Position numbers and translations under genes: made by a program. From NCBI GenBank assembly GCA_023284085.1, contig JAKVHY010000028.1, positions 23,846 through 87,845 on the forward strand: a DNA stretch of 64,000 nt, read 5' to 3'. The stretch comes from Shewanella benthica (GTDB taxonomy: Bacteria > Pseudomonadota > Gammaproteobacteria > Enterobacterales > Shewanellaceae). The notes beneath the pieces are model-generated. The model was not told the origin of the DNA. It ran no database searches and saw only the letters and a list, made by a program, of their open reading frames with translations. Positions 42,101-51,169 of the stretch are shown piece by piece. Within the stretch, counting starts at the first letter, position 1, and each line of letters begins with the position of its first letter.

Positions 42101-43444
42101 TTATCGGTTGCTGATGAGATCTCTATACGCTAAACCACTGGATTTGATGGTTCTCTCTTGTGTTTCGTAATCGACATAGACGATACCGAAGCGTTTCAGA
42201 TAGCCCTCTGCCCATTCGAAGTTATCCATTAAACTCCAGGCAAAATATCCTCGGATATCGACCCCTTGTTCGATGGCAAGGCCCACTGCTCTGAGATGCT
42301 CTTGATAGTAGTCGATCCTATTAACATCTCTTACTTCGCCATCCACAAGTGTATCAGCCTCGGCCGCGCCATTCTCAGTAATATAGATAGGGGGAAGTTG
42401 ATAAAGAGAATTGAGAGAGGTAAGCAGTGCTGTTAATCCCCTGGGATAGATTTCCCAGCCCATATCTGTGTGAAGAGCGGCGTCGTTAGGCACCTCTTCG
42501 AATATGTCCTGCTCATTAGCCTTATAGATCAGGCGGGTGTAATAGTTCACACCGAGGAAATCTAATGGTTGGGAGATGATGTCCAAGTCGCCATCATGGA
42601 TATCTGGCCTGACATCTGCGGGTAGAGATTCGAGTAGGTCTGGATAAGCGCCGTCCATGATAGGTTTTATATACCATTGATTCATATAGTCATCGGCGTA
42701 TTTGGTGGCTGCAAGATCGGCCGGATCTTCGCTGCTTGAATAACAAGGGGTGAAATTGAGCACGATTCCGTTACGGGAAAATGGGCTGTTTTTCTGCAAC
42801 ACCTTCAAGGCTAAGCCATGGGCTAACAGTAGATGGTGGGCAGCGGTTCTGCCGGCCTTTGCATTGGCAATTCCCGGTGCGTGAACACCCACTTCATACC
42901 CTAAGTAAGCGCTACAAAAGGGTTCATTCAGCGTCGCATATGAAGACACTCTATTACCAAACGCTGTAGATATTTTATCGGCGTAATCACTAAATAGGTA
43001 GGCAGTTTCGCGGTTCAACCAGCCGCCATTATCTTCAATATGTTGTGGAAGATCCCAGTGATACAAGGTTACAAAGGCTTTTATGTTGAGCTGTTTTAAT
43101 CTATCGAGCAGCTTGATATAAAAATTGACCCCCTGTTTATTCAGGCTGCCATCTTGATTAATGACTCGTCCCCAGGATATCGATAAGCGATAAGCATCGA
43201 CATGTAAACTTGATATCAACTCAAGATCTTTTTCCCAAAGGTTGACATGATCGCAGGCGGTTAAGCCATCAGATTTGTCTGCGATGGCACCCGGTTTTTG
43301 ACAAAAAGTATCCCATATATTTGGAAGGCGATTAGTCGCACTTCCTTCAATCTGGAAGGACGCTGTCGCCACCCCGTAGGTAAAAAGGGGCGATAACATA
43401 GGAGAATTTTTCGGTAATTGTATTTTCATCACAGTAATCAACAT
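42101..43444 (-). CDS. Beta-glucosidase, glycoside hydrolase family 1
   Basis: A GH1 enzyme of 447 residues. The acid/base glutamate is in TLNEPFC and the nucleophile in YITENGA; YGVATASFQIEGS near the N-terminus and DNFEWAEGY near the C-terminus complete the family signature. No signal peptide is evident, so it works in the cytoplasm on imported glucosides. Two ATG codons, at 43444 and 43429, are possible; neither has a clear ribosome-binding site. It is transcribed toward the symporter gene, ending 25 bases before it. Two LacI-type operators lie in the 293 bases between it and the glucose-permease gene on the other strand, serving both. Confidence 0.93.
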   Translation of the reverse strand: MLITVMKIQLPKNSPMLSPLFTYGVATASFQIEGSATNRLPNIWDTFCQKPGAIADKSDGLTACDHVNLWEKDLELISSLHVDAYRLSISWGRVINQDGSLNKQGVNFYIKLLDRLKQLNIKAFVTLYHWDLPQHIEDNGGWLNRETAYLFSDYADKISTAFGNRVSSYATLNEPFCSAYLGYEVGVHAPGIANAKAGRTAAHHLLLAHGLALKVLQKNSPFSRNGIVLNFTPCYSSSEDPADLAATKYADDYMNQWYIKPIMDGAYPDLLESLPADVRPDIHDGDLDIISQPLDFLGVNYYTRLIYKANEQDIFEEVPNDAALHTDMGWEIYPRGLTALLTSLNSLYQLPPIYITENGAAEADTLVDGEVRDVNRIDYYQEHLRAVGLAIEQGVDIRGYFAWSLMDNFEWAEGYLKRFGIVYVDYETQERTIKSSGLAYRDLISNR

Positions 43445-43514
43445 CTATTAATATTTATCAATAAAGCAGTAGTTAATCACTGCGGCGTGTAATGCTAAGT
43501 TAAGAATTCAGCAT

Positions 43515-43528
43515 TGGGAGCGCTTACA
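43515..43528. promoter_or_regulatory. LacI-type operator between GH1 and the permease gene, left
   Basis: TGGGAGCGCTTACA is a nearly palindromic copy of the locus motif. It is 57 bases from the right-hand copy; the receptor pair has a spacing of 56. The gene-free gap of about 290 bases also holds the two divergent promoters. Confidence 0.75.
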
Positions 43529-43571
43529 TTAAATCTAAAGCCGTTGCTATTCGTTGCGGGTATGTTATAAA

Positions 43572-43585
43572 TGAAAGCGCTTACA
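43572..43585. promoter_or_regulatory. LacI-type operator between GH1 and the permease gene, right
   Basis: TGAAAGCGCTTACA, matching both halves of the motif. It lies about 150 bases before the permease start. Confidence 0.78.
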
Positions 43586-43737
43586 TCAAACATAGAGCTT
43601 TGAATGTTAAAAATCAATAGATTTATTTAACAGTTTTATCAGTTGTAACCCATCGCGGTTGATGTGATACGAGCGAGGCAGGGCTGAGGGGATAACTCAG
43701 CGACTAATAAATACACCTAATTAAATAGGGGAGAGTT

Positions 43738-45081
43738 ATGGCTGCGATACCGACTACACCAGCTCAAGAACAACAGCTTGTCAACCAAGGCAGTGCTGGC
43801 AAGGTACAAGGTTATCGGTTTTCATTAACCTGTTTAACCTCGCTATTTTTTATCTGGGGCTTACTGACAAGCTTAAATGACATTCTTATCCCTTATCTTA
43901 AGGGAATGTTCGATCTCAGTTATACCCAGGCTATGCTGATTCAGTTTTGCTTTTTTGGAGCATATTTTATTGTATCTATGCCTGCGGGGGCGTTAGTTAG
44001 CAAGCTAGGTTATCAAAAAGGCATAGTACTTGGATTGATGATTGCAGGTTTCGGTGCCTTGCTGTTTTACCCTGTGGCGACAACGGGGTCATATTACGCC
44101 TTCTTAGGCGCCCTATTTGTATTGGCCGCCGGGATAACCTTGTTACAAGTTTCAGCTAACCCTTTTGTGAGTGTGCTTGGAGAGGCAAAAACGGCATCGT
44201 CCAGGCTGACGATGACACAAGCATTTAACTCATTAGGTGCGACTCTGGCACCGATATTCGGCGGCTGGCTCATACTGTCATCAGTTACTGACCTTGCTGC
44301 TAACAGTCAAAATCAGCCAACGGCGGTGCAAACGCCTTATCTTATATTGGCATCTGCATTATTTATCATGGCACTCATTTTTGCCTTTCTTAAATTACCT
44401 AAAGTTGACACTAAGCCCGAGGAGAAGAATGCTCAACTGGGCTCTAGTCAACGAGGCTCTAGTCAACGAGGGAGTGCTCAACAAGGAAGTGCCTGGCAGT
44501 ATCGTCACTTGGTATTAGGTGCGCTGGCGATTTTTGTTTATGTTGGCGCCGAGGTTGGCATTGGTAGTTTACTGATCAACTTCGCCGCTATGGATAGCAT
44601 AGCCGGTTTAGAAGAGATGAAAGCGGCTAAATATGTGACCTATTATTGGGGGGGCGCCATGATTGGCCGTTTTATCGGCGCGATTGTGATGCAAAAAATC
44701 TCTGCAGGCAAGGTGTTAGGTTTTAATAGCATCTTGGCCGTTATTCTGGTGCTGATCGCCATATTCTCATCGGGTATGCTAGCGCTCTGGGCAATCATTC
44801 TCGTTGGACTATGCAACTCCATCATGTTTCCTACCATATTTACTCTCGCACTTAGCGGATTAAAGCAGCATACCAGCCAGGGCTCTGGCATCTTATGTTT
44901 AGCCATCGTTGGCGGCGCTTTACTTCCTGTTGCGCAAGGCGCTATTGCCGATATTGCCGGGATCCAATTATCATTTTTAATTCCTATGCTCTGCTTTGTT
45001 TATATCGCCTTCTATGGCTTGGTCGGTAGTCGAGCGGCGAGCCGAATTTCATCGGGTGCGATGGAAGGGGGACTTAAATGA
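43738..45081 (+). CDS. Glucose/galactose-type MFS permease (GluP/FucP family)
   Basis: A 447-residue major facilitator of the FucP/GluP group with 12 probable helices. It contains FIWGLLTSLNDILIPYLKG, QFCFFGAYFIVSMPAG and the QVSANPFVSVLG segment typical of that group. The central cytoplasmic loop holds a near-repeated GSSQRGSSQRGSAQQGSA, which looks like a recent expansion. GGGGAG eight bases before ATG is a good ribosome-binding site. It should take up glucose released by the GH3 enzyme in the periplasm or outside. Its stop overlaps the GH3 start by four bases (ATGA), so the two are coupled. Confidence 0.9.
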   Translation: MAAIPTTPAQEQQLVNQGSAGKVQGYRFSLTCLTSLFFIWGLLTSLNDILIPYLKGMFDLSYTQAMLIQFCFFGAYFIVSMPAGALVSKLGYQKGIVLGLMIAGFGALLFYPVATTGSYYAFLGALFVLAAGITLLQVSANPFVSVLGEAKTASSRLTMTQAFNSLGATLAPIFGGWLILSSVTDLAANSQNQPTAVQTPYLILASALFIMALIFAFLKLPKVDTKPEEKNAQLGSSQRGSSQRGSAQQGSAWQYRHLVLGALAIFVYVGAEVGIGSLLINFAAMDSIAGLEEMKAAKYVTYYWGGAMIGRFIGAIVMQKISAGKVLGFNSILAVILVLIAIFSSGMLALWAIILVGLCNSIMFPTIFTLALSGLKQHTSQGSGILCLAIVGGALLPVAQGAIADIAGIQLSFLIPMLCFVYIAFYGLVGSRAASRISSGAMEGGLK

Positions 45082-47666
45082 TTAAGCATAATAAAGCCAT
45101 TGCTTCGTTAGCATTAGCAAGTGCACTCGTCATTACCTTGAACAATTGTAACCAAAGGAGTGAACCGGGTTTAGATTTGGCGACGCAGGAAGAAATATCG
45201 CCGGGATCTGGGTTAGGGCTAAATTCTAGTGACAAAAATATTGAGATTTGGCCTGAGCTAGTTTTGGATTTGGCGCCTGGTTCTAAAGATGAAAAGCGGA
45301 TAACTGACTTGCTCAAGACCATGACATTAGAGCAGAAAGTGGCGCAGATGATCCAACCTGAGATCCGTGATATCAGTGTCGAAGATATGCGTCAATATGG
45401 TTTTGGCTCTTACCTCAATGGCGGCGGCGCTTTTCCTGATAACAATAAACACGCGACTCCCGAAGACTGGGTAACGTTAGCCGAGAACATGCATCAAGCC
45501 TCAGTCGATGACTCTTTGGACGGTTCGAGTATTCCTACCATGTGGGGAACCGATGCGGTTCACGGTCATAATAATGTCATAGGTGCGACCCTGTTTCCCC
45601 ATAATATAGGCCTTGGGGCTGCTAACAATCCAGCACTTATCGAGCAAGTTGCGGCAGTTACAGCAACCGAGGTGAGGGTGACGGGTATCGATTGGGTCTT
45701 TGCGCCAACCGTTGCCGTAGTGAGAGACGATAGGTGGGGCAGAACCTATGAAGGTTATTCTGAAGATGCTGAGATAGTAAAATCCTATGCCGGCGCGATT
45801 GTCAAAGGGCTTCAAGGCACTGTGGGTCAGGATTTTCTCGGCGATAACCGGGTTATCGCGACGGTGAAACACTTTCTTGGAGACGGTGGTACCCAAGGCG
45901 GCGCGGATCAGGGAGATAACCTTGCAACCGAGCAGGCATTGTTCGATATTCACGCTCAAGGCTATATCAGCGGGCTAAGTGTTGGCGCTCAAACGGTAAT
46001 GGTCTCATTTAACAGTTGGAATGGCGTCAAAAACCATGGCAATCACTATCTGTTGACCCAAGTACTGAAACAGCGCATGGGTTTTGACGGTTTAGTGGTG
46101 GGGGATTGGAATGGTCATGGGCAAGTGCCCGGTTGCAGCAATGACAGTTGCGCTCAGGCGGTTAATGCCGGGCTTGATATTTTTATGGTGCCGACTTCTG
46201 CCTGGAAGCCTCTGTATGAAAATACCTTAGATCAGGTGAGAAGCGGTGAGATCCCGACTTCGCGTATCGATGATGCAGTGAGCCGAATACTCAGAGTCAA
46301 ACTACGAGCGGGCTTGTTTGATAAACCAAGCCCAGCCAATCGATTGCTGTCGGGGAAAACCGACTTGATTGGCGCTAAAGCTCACAGAGATATTGCCCGA
46401 CAAGCGGTAAGAGAGTCGCTGGTGATGCTTAAAAATCAAAGTAACATTTTGCCCTTGTCACCCAAGTTACGTGTTTTGGTTGCCGGCGATGGTGCGGATA
46501 ACATAGGTCAACAGTCCGGTGGCTGGAGCATTACCTGGCAGGGAACCAACAACAGTAACGCAGATTTCCCTGGAGGCACTTCCATCTATGGCGGTATTGC
46601 CGATACTGTGAGTGCCGCGGGCGGCCAGGTTGAGCTGAGCGTGAGCGGTGAATATAGCCATAAACCCGATGTCGCCATTGTCGTGTTTGGAGAGGAGCCC
46701 TACGCCGAGGGAGTCGGTGATCTGGCTCATCTCGAATTTCAAGCGGGTACTAAGCATGATTTAGCCCTGCTAAAGCGGCTAAAGGCTCAAGGTATTCCCG
46801 TGGTCTCTGTGTTTTTAACGGGTAGGCCCCTCTGGGTTAATGCTGAGCTCAATGCATCCGATGCGTTTGTGGTGGCTTGGTTACCGGGCAGCGAAGGTGG
46901 TGGAGTTGCACAAGTCCTATTTTCCCATTTAGATGGAAGCGTGAATTATGCCATGACGGGCAAGTTGTCATATTCATGGCCTGCCACTGCGCAGCAGACT
47001 AAGGTCAATCGTTTTGATAGTGACTACACTCCCTTGTTTCCCTACGGGTATGGGCTCAGTTATGCAGAGGTAGACACATTAGGCTCAGATTTGTCGGAAA
47101 AGATCGATAAGTCGCGAGCTCAAACCGATGTAATGTCAATCTTTGATGGCTCTGTTAAGGCGCCTTGGCAGTTAATGATTGGTAGCGAGGGAGTAAGGCA
47201 GCCAGTTTTGAGCAGCCTGCAGACCAGTGAGTTTGTCGAATACCAAACTCGTGACAGAGAGGTTCAGGAAGATGCCAGACAGATAACGTTCAATGGCAAA
47301 GGGAAGGGCGAGGTGAGCTTTGTCAGTCAGTCTGCTGTTGATATGAAAAGGTTTCAACAATTCAGCTCTGTGTTATCCGTGACCCTTAAACTCAATGAGC
47401 CTGTTACCTCTCAGGTTCAGTTAACCATGGAATGTGGAGACAAATGTTTTGGCAGCGTACAGATTGAGTCACAACTGGCAAACATGCAGCTTGAGCAGTG
47501 GCAAGACTTGACTGTCGATCTTGCTTGTTTCACTCAGGCTGGTGTGAATCTTGAGCAGGTGAGTGCTGCGTTTTCTTTGTCCAGTGCCGGGAAATTAAGT
47601 TTGGTATTTTCAAATATCAGTATTGAGCCGTTAACCGGTGAACACGCGGATGTTTCGTGTCATTAA
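45078..47666 (+). CDS. Beta-glucosidase, glycoside hydrolase family 3 (exo-1,4-beta-glucosidase type)
   Basis: An 862-residue GH3 enzyme. A signal sequence (SLALASALVITLNNC) ends in a cysteine that may be lipidated, though the NN before it is unusual for a lipobox. The catalytic TIM-barrel domain has WGTDAVHGHNN, KHFLGDGGTQGG and the nucleophile aspartate in GLVVGDWNG. The alpha/beta domain follows (ESLVMLKNQSNILPL), then a C-terminal carbohydrate-binding-like region of about 200 residues. It would release glucose from cello-oligosaccharides in the periplasm or at the outer membrane. It is coupled to the permease gene by a four-base overlap and ends with a strong terminator. Confidence 0.93.
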   Translation: MIKHNKAIASLALASALVITLNNCNQRSEPGLDLATQEEISPGSGLGLNSSDKNIEIWPELVLDLAPGSKDEKRITDLLKTMTLEQKVAQMIQPEIRDISVEDMRQYGFGSYLNGGGAFPDNNKHATPEDWVTLAENMHQASVDDSLDGSSIPTMWGTDAVHGHNNVIGATLFPHNIGLGAANNPALIEQVAAVTATEVRVTGIDWVFAPTVAVVRDDRWGRTYEGYSEDAEIVKSYAGAIVKGLQGTVGQDFLGDNRVIATVKHFLGDGGTQGGADQGDNLATEQALFDIHAQGYISGLSVGAQTVMVSFNSWNGVKNHGNHYLLTQVLKQRMGFDGLVVGDWNGHGQVPGCSNDSCAQAVNAGLDIFMVPTSAWKPLYENTLDQVRSGEIPTSRIDDAVSRILRVKLRAGLFDKPSPANRLLSGKTDLIGAKAHRDIARQAVRESLVMLKNQSNILPLSPKLRVLVAGDGADNIGQQSGGWSITWQGTNNSNADFPGGTSIYGGIADTVSAAGGQVELSVSGEYSHKPDVAIVVFGEEPYAEGVGDLAHLEFQAGTKHDLALLKRLKAQGIPVVSVFLTGRPLWVNAELNASDAFVVAWLPGSEGGGVAQVLFSHLDGSVNYAMTGKLSYSWPATAQQTKVNRFDSDYTPLFPYGYGLSYAEVDTLGSDLSEKIDKSRAQTDVMSIFDGSVKAPWQLMIGSEGVRQPVLSSLQTSEFVEYQTRDREVQEDARQITFNGKGKGEVSFVSQSAVDMKRFQQFSSVLSVTLKLNEPVTSQVQLTMECGDKCFGSVQIESQLANMQLEQWQDLTVDLACFTQAGVNLEQVSAAFSLSSAGKLSLVFSNISIEPLTGEHADVSCH

Positions 47667-47750
47667 ACTGAGGTGACTCACGTTTCCCTGAGTTGCTTGT
47701 GTATTGAAAAAAAAGGATTTTTTATTAACAGCTTTTGAGGTTGGAGCGAG

Positions 47751-47796
47751 AGCACATGGATTTATCCCTAGGATAAAAAGTGCTAATTTTTTTTCT
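47751..47796 (+). terminator. Rho-independent terminator after GH3
   Basis: AGCAC (47751-47755) pairs with GTGCT (47780-47784), enclosing TTTATCC/GGATAAA, followed by a nine-base T run. The remaining part of the 421-base gap, 47797-48087, shows no gene or recognisable site. Confidence 0.82.
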
Positions 47797-48087
47797 AATG
47801 GGGGTGATTACTCGATATCGTACCCGAAAACGACAGTTTCTATTTAGGTCCGTCGATGCTGAATACGATTGCAGTGCACTAAGGTGACTATCTTTCACTT
47901 GTGGCTTAACTTAATCTGGTGAGTATAGATGAGGTCAACTAGTACTTTTTCGATGTACTTTGATGAAAATGTTATTAAATATCTTAGAGGTTTACAGGCA
48001 TAGTTATCATGCTTTCAATAAAAGCTGAGCGTGCCGGTCAGGCTAAAATAGTTAGAATTAATCAGAGTCGATAGTGGAGTAAGACAG

Positions 48088-48978
48088 ATGTTGCGAATGG
48101 GCGTTGATCTTGGTGGAACTAAAATAGAGCTGGTAGCCTTGAATGCACAGGGGAAAGAGCTCTTTAGGAAACGTTTGCCTACACCTAGGGAATATGAGGC
48201 GACACTCGATACCATAGTGAGTCTAGTGGAGGAAGCCGAGACGACATTGGCTATGACGGGAAGTGTCGGTGTTGGCATCCCAGGTGTTATCTCGCCCTTT
48301 TCCGGCTTAGTCAAGAATGCCAACTCAACCTGGATTAATGGCAAACCTCTGGATATCGATTTAGGTCATCGTTTGAGTCGTGAAGTCAGGGTTGCTAATG
48401 ATGCTAACTGTTTCGCGGTCTCTGAAGCCACCGATGGTGCGGGCGCAGGCAAAGGTGTGGTGTTTGGCGTCATCATAGGCACAGGCTGTGGCGGAGGCAT
48501 CGCCATCAATGGCCGGGTACACAGTGGCGGCAATGGCATAGGTGGTGAGTGGGGCCATAATCCGCTGCCATGGATGTCGAAACAGGAGTTTAACTCCACC
48601 TCGTGTTTCTGTGGTAATCATGACTGCATCGAGACCTTTATTTCCGGCACTGGCTTTGTGCGAGATTATAACCTGGCCGGAGGCAATGTGACCAAGGGCT
48701 CTGAGATCATGGCATTGGTCGATGCCGGTGACGCACTGGCCGTGGCGGCGTTTGAGCGCTACTTAGACAGGTTAGCCAGATCCCTTGCCCATGTGATCAA
48801 TACCCTAGATCCTGATGTGGTCGTGTTGGGGGGAGGCATGTCTAATATCGATGCCATCTATCCTAAATTACCCGAAATATTGGCAAAATATGTGCTTGGC
48901 GGCGAGTGTCGTACCCCTGTGGTGCAGAACCTTTATGGTTGCTCATCTGGAGTGCGGGGTGCCGCCTGGCTGTGGTGA
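48088..48978 (+). CDS. mak: ROK-family sugar kinase, Mak (fructokinase)-like
   Basis: A 296-residue ROK kinase very like E. coli Mak (YajF). Corresponding segments are MGVDLGGTKIELVALN, VGIPGVISPFSGLVKNANSTW, VANDANCFAVSEA, the metal site in EWGHNPLPWM and CFCGNHDCIETFISGTGF, and SSGVRGAAWLW at the C-terminus. The catalytic aspartate is in NDAN. Mak phosphorylates fructose and more weakly other hexoses. Lying 420 bases after the GH3 terminator, it may phosphorylate glucose from that pathway, but it has no LacI-type operator, so a general role is likely. GGAG lies eight bases before the ATG. Confidence 0.85.
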   Translation: MLRMGVDLGGTKIELVALNAQGKELFRKRLPTPREYEATLDTIVSLVEEAETTLAMTGSVGVGIPGVISPFSGLVKNANSTWINGKPLDIDLGHRLSREVRVANDANCFAVSEATDGAGAGKGVVFGVIIGTGCGGGIAINGRVHSGGNGIGGEWGHNPLPWMSKQEFNSTSCFCGNHDCIETFISGTGFVRDYNLAGGNVTKGSEIMALVDAGDALAVAAFERYLDRLARSLAHVINTLDPDVVVLGGGMSNIDAIYPKLPEILAKYVLGGECRTPVVQNLYGCSSGVRGAAWLW

Positions 48979-49052
48979 TGCAAGGCTTAGATAAAAGATA
49001 GCCGATAACTTATGTTAAACTAGCCCGAAATTAGGATCACCGGGCTAGCAAC

Positions 49053-49796
49053 ATGATGTTTTGGCTTAAAAAAGCAATTTCGCAACTCTTTATGCCAATT
49101 CCTTTGGTTGTTCTCTTATTGCTATTTTGCATCCTGATGCTGAGAAACCGAAAACTGGTTCGTTTTGTATTGGCTGTTGCCGTGGTCATTCTGGTCTTTT
49201 TGAGTAGCTCGGTGGGGAGTAATCTATTAACGGCTTCTCTTGAAAATCAATATAGAGTCAATAACCAAGCCATAGCTGCCGGCTGTTTAGTCATGGTGCT
49301 AGGCAGCGGCCATGATGATGAGGTCCGCGGGTCCGCCGTGCACAAGTTATCGGCCACGGCTTTGGCTAGATTAACCGAAGGGGTGCGCCAGTACCAATTG
49401 GGCAAAGATTGTATTCTGATTGTTAGTGGCTGGGGAGGAAGTGCCTCTAAGACCCCTCATGCTAAAATCATGGCTGAAGCCGCCATGCAGCTTGGGATCC
49501 CTAAAGATCGAATTATTACTTTCCCATTAGCTAAAGACACCATAGAAGAAGCTCAATATCTTAAATGGGATGTGGGTACCTATCCATTTAGGCTCGTCAC
49601 CTCAGCGACTCATATGCCAAGATCTATGGACATTTTTCAAGGCCAAGGTTTAACCCCCGAAGCCGCCCCCACAGACTTTATCACCAGACAAGGCTATTGG
49701 TGGCAGCTGGATGCCAATAATTTACTCTCTTCTCAGCGCGCCATTCATGAATATGTCGGCAAGCTTTGGCTTACGCTTAAATATGAAAGTGACTAG
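49053..49796 (+). CDS. DUF218 / YdcF-family envelope protein, ElyC-like
   Basis: A 247-residue inner-membrane protein with two N-terminal helices (LFMPIPLVVLLLLFCILML and FVLAVAVVILVFLSSS) and a periplasmic DUF218 domain (VMVLGSGHD; GKDCILIVSGWGG; DTIEEAQYLKW; RLVTSATHMPRSM). Layout, length and motifs resemble E. coli ElyC, which affects peptidoglycan and undecaprenyl carrier use at low temperature. The molecular activity is not known. Two adjacent ATG codons make the exact start uncertain by one residue. It follows Mak after 75 bases and is probably in the same unit. Confidence 0.8.
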   Translation: MMFWLKKAISQLFMPIPLVVLLLLFCILMLRNRKLVRFVLAVAVVILVFLSSSVGSNLLTASLENQYRVNNQAIAAGCLVMVLGSGHDDEVRGSAVHKLSATALARLTEGVRQYQLGKDCILIVSGWGGSASKTPHAKIMAEAAMQLGIPKDRIITFPLAKDTIEEAQYLKWDVGTYPFRLVTSATHMPRSMDIFQGQGLTPEAAPTDFITRQGYWWQLDANNLLSSQRAIHEYVGKLWLTLKYESD

Positions 49797-49858
49797 GGCT
49801 GGTGTAAAACAGGTCATTGAAACTCAATAGCAGTAAATAGATCTTTTTAGGACAACTC

Positions 49859-50536
49859 TTGGATATTGAATTAATACAGATAAACTCGAAATTTAAACGC
49901 AACAGCAGAACCTTGACCTTAGTTGGTGCGATAGTACTGACAATAGGCATAGGCTTGTTTTTGTCCTCTACAGCCATGTTTGCTCCAGGTATGCTCTGCT
50001 TCTCGTTAGGGGTGATATCTTTAGTACTCGGGGTGTCCAAAATTCTCGAGCCAGAAATCAGCCTGGAGCTTAACCAGCAAGGGCTTAAGTATCACCATAG
50101 ACGCGGCAGTATTTTTATCGAGTGGGATAATGTACAGAGAATAGACATTCCCCGTGGACTCGATGGTTTCGACTCTATCCCATTGCCATATATAGGCCTC
50201 AAGCTTAAGCGAATCAACCCAGTGCTGGATATCATACCCGGTCGACTGGCCACCGGCCTGTTAACCGAGCAGCGACCACTCTTGATGTCTGCGGTCACCC
50301 TGGATGAAGACTTAATCGAGTTGGAAGCCTATATGAACTCAGAGTTTACTCCGTTAGTAGTCAATGATGAGCGCTACAGAGGTGTGTTGGCTATGTTCGG
50401 TCACAGATGTGAAATGTTAAGTAAAAACATGGGGTTTCATATTTATATCCCCGTAGATTGTCTGGACAGACCCGCAGATGAGTTTGTTAAACTGCTCAGA
50501 GAATACCTGTTAAAGGTAAGACAACTCCAAGAGTAA
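49859..50536 (+). CDS. DUF2982-type membrane protein
   Basis: A 225-residue protein with two close hydrophobic helices (TLVGAIVLTIGIGLFLSS and MLCFSLGVISLVLGV) near the N-terminus and a cytoplasmic PH-like domain (RRGSIFIEWDNVQRIDIP). It fits the DUF2982 group known from Shewanella and Vibrio; no function is known to me. TTG at 49859 is taken as the start because AGGA is placed six bases before and an ATG start would remove the first helix. It ends before a hairpin at 50552-50572 and is convergent with bactofilin. Confidence 0.75.
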   Translation: MDIELIQINSKFKRNSRTLTLVGAIVLTIGIGLFLSSTAMFAPGMLCFSLGVISLVLGVSKILEPEISLELNQQGLKYHHRRGSIFIEWDNVQRIDIPRGLDGFDSIPLPYIGLKLKRINPVLDIIPGRLATGLLTEQRPLLMSAVTLDEDLIELEAYMNSEFTPLVVNDERYRGVLAMFGHRCEMLSKNMGFHIYIPVDCLDRPADEFVKLLREYLLKVRQLQE

Positions 50537-50551
50537 GTTTGTTGCTGGAGT

Positions 50552-50572
50552 AGGCGCCATAGGAAGGCGCCT
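50552..50572. terminator. Hairpin between convergent DUF2982 and bactofilin genes
   Basis: AGGCGCC at 50552-50558 pairs with GGCGCCT at 50566-50572 around ATAGGAA. The T run is short, so it may be a weak bidirectional terminator. Confidence 0.55.
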
Positions 50573-50615
50573 GTAATTTCCACAGATGTGGGTTCGTGAG
50601 TTACAGCTGGTTTAT

Positions 50616-51035
50616 TCAGTTTGCCTGCAGCTCGCCTCGAATATCAGCCTCTGGCTCAGTGTGACCGTCTTCGTTTAGTGGCACTGTGTTCAATAAGGCG
50701 ATATCTTCTCTTACACGCATACCGATAAACTGGCCCCCCTCAAATATCTCCATAGACTCACAGGCTATCTCACCTTCAACGGTACCTGTGCTGGTGATAT
50801 TGAGCTTTTTACACTTAAGTTTGCCCTTGAAATTACCCGAGACTTTCAACTCTTCGCAGTTCAGTTCTCCTTCAACATAACCATCAATTTCTATGGTTAT
50901 TTTCCCCGTTGAGCTCAGTTTTCCGTACACTTCACCACCTATGAGTGCTTCTCCGGCAAAGTGACTCTCGCCTGAGAGTTTGGTGCCCTGAGCCACGAAG
51001 GTGAGTCCTGTGCTATTTTTTTTATTTCCGAACAT
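50616..51035 (-). CDS. Bactofilin (polymer-forming cytoskeletal protein)
   Basis: A 139-residue bactofilin. Its centre is a beta-helix of short repeats (LSGESHFAGEALIGGEVYG; KITIEIDGYVEGELNCEEL; LNITSTGTVEGEIACES), flanked by short tails. Bactofilins polymerise without nucleotide near the membrane and place cell-wall or polysaccharide enzymes. It is a single-gene unit. Its C-terminal tail is acidic. The family call is secure; its role here is open. Confidence 0.9.
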   Translation of the reverse strand: MFGNKKNSTGLTFVAQGTKLSGESHFAGEALIGGEVYGKLSSTGKITIEIDGYVEGELNCEELKVSGNFKGKLKCKKLNITSTGTVEGEIACESMEIFEGGQFIGMRVREDIALLNTVPLNEDGHTEPEADIRGELQAN

Positions 51036-51169
51036 AATGCTCTACAAATAGGCCATGAATAAACTGATGTTAACCTTAAATTAACACTAATCAAACCACT
51101 AATATTTGGCACTCTTAAGTCATTTTTTTGGCTGTGCCTTGTTTGAATTAACTAGAGCAATCGCTTTGT

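Noticed and set aside
45501..45959. 152-codon ORF opposite the GH3 gene
   Set aside because: Antisense to the conserved catalytic region of GH3; no recognisable domain.
48015..48344. 109-codon ORF opposite the Mak-like kinase
   Set aside because: Antisense to the conserved N-terminal half of the kinase.
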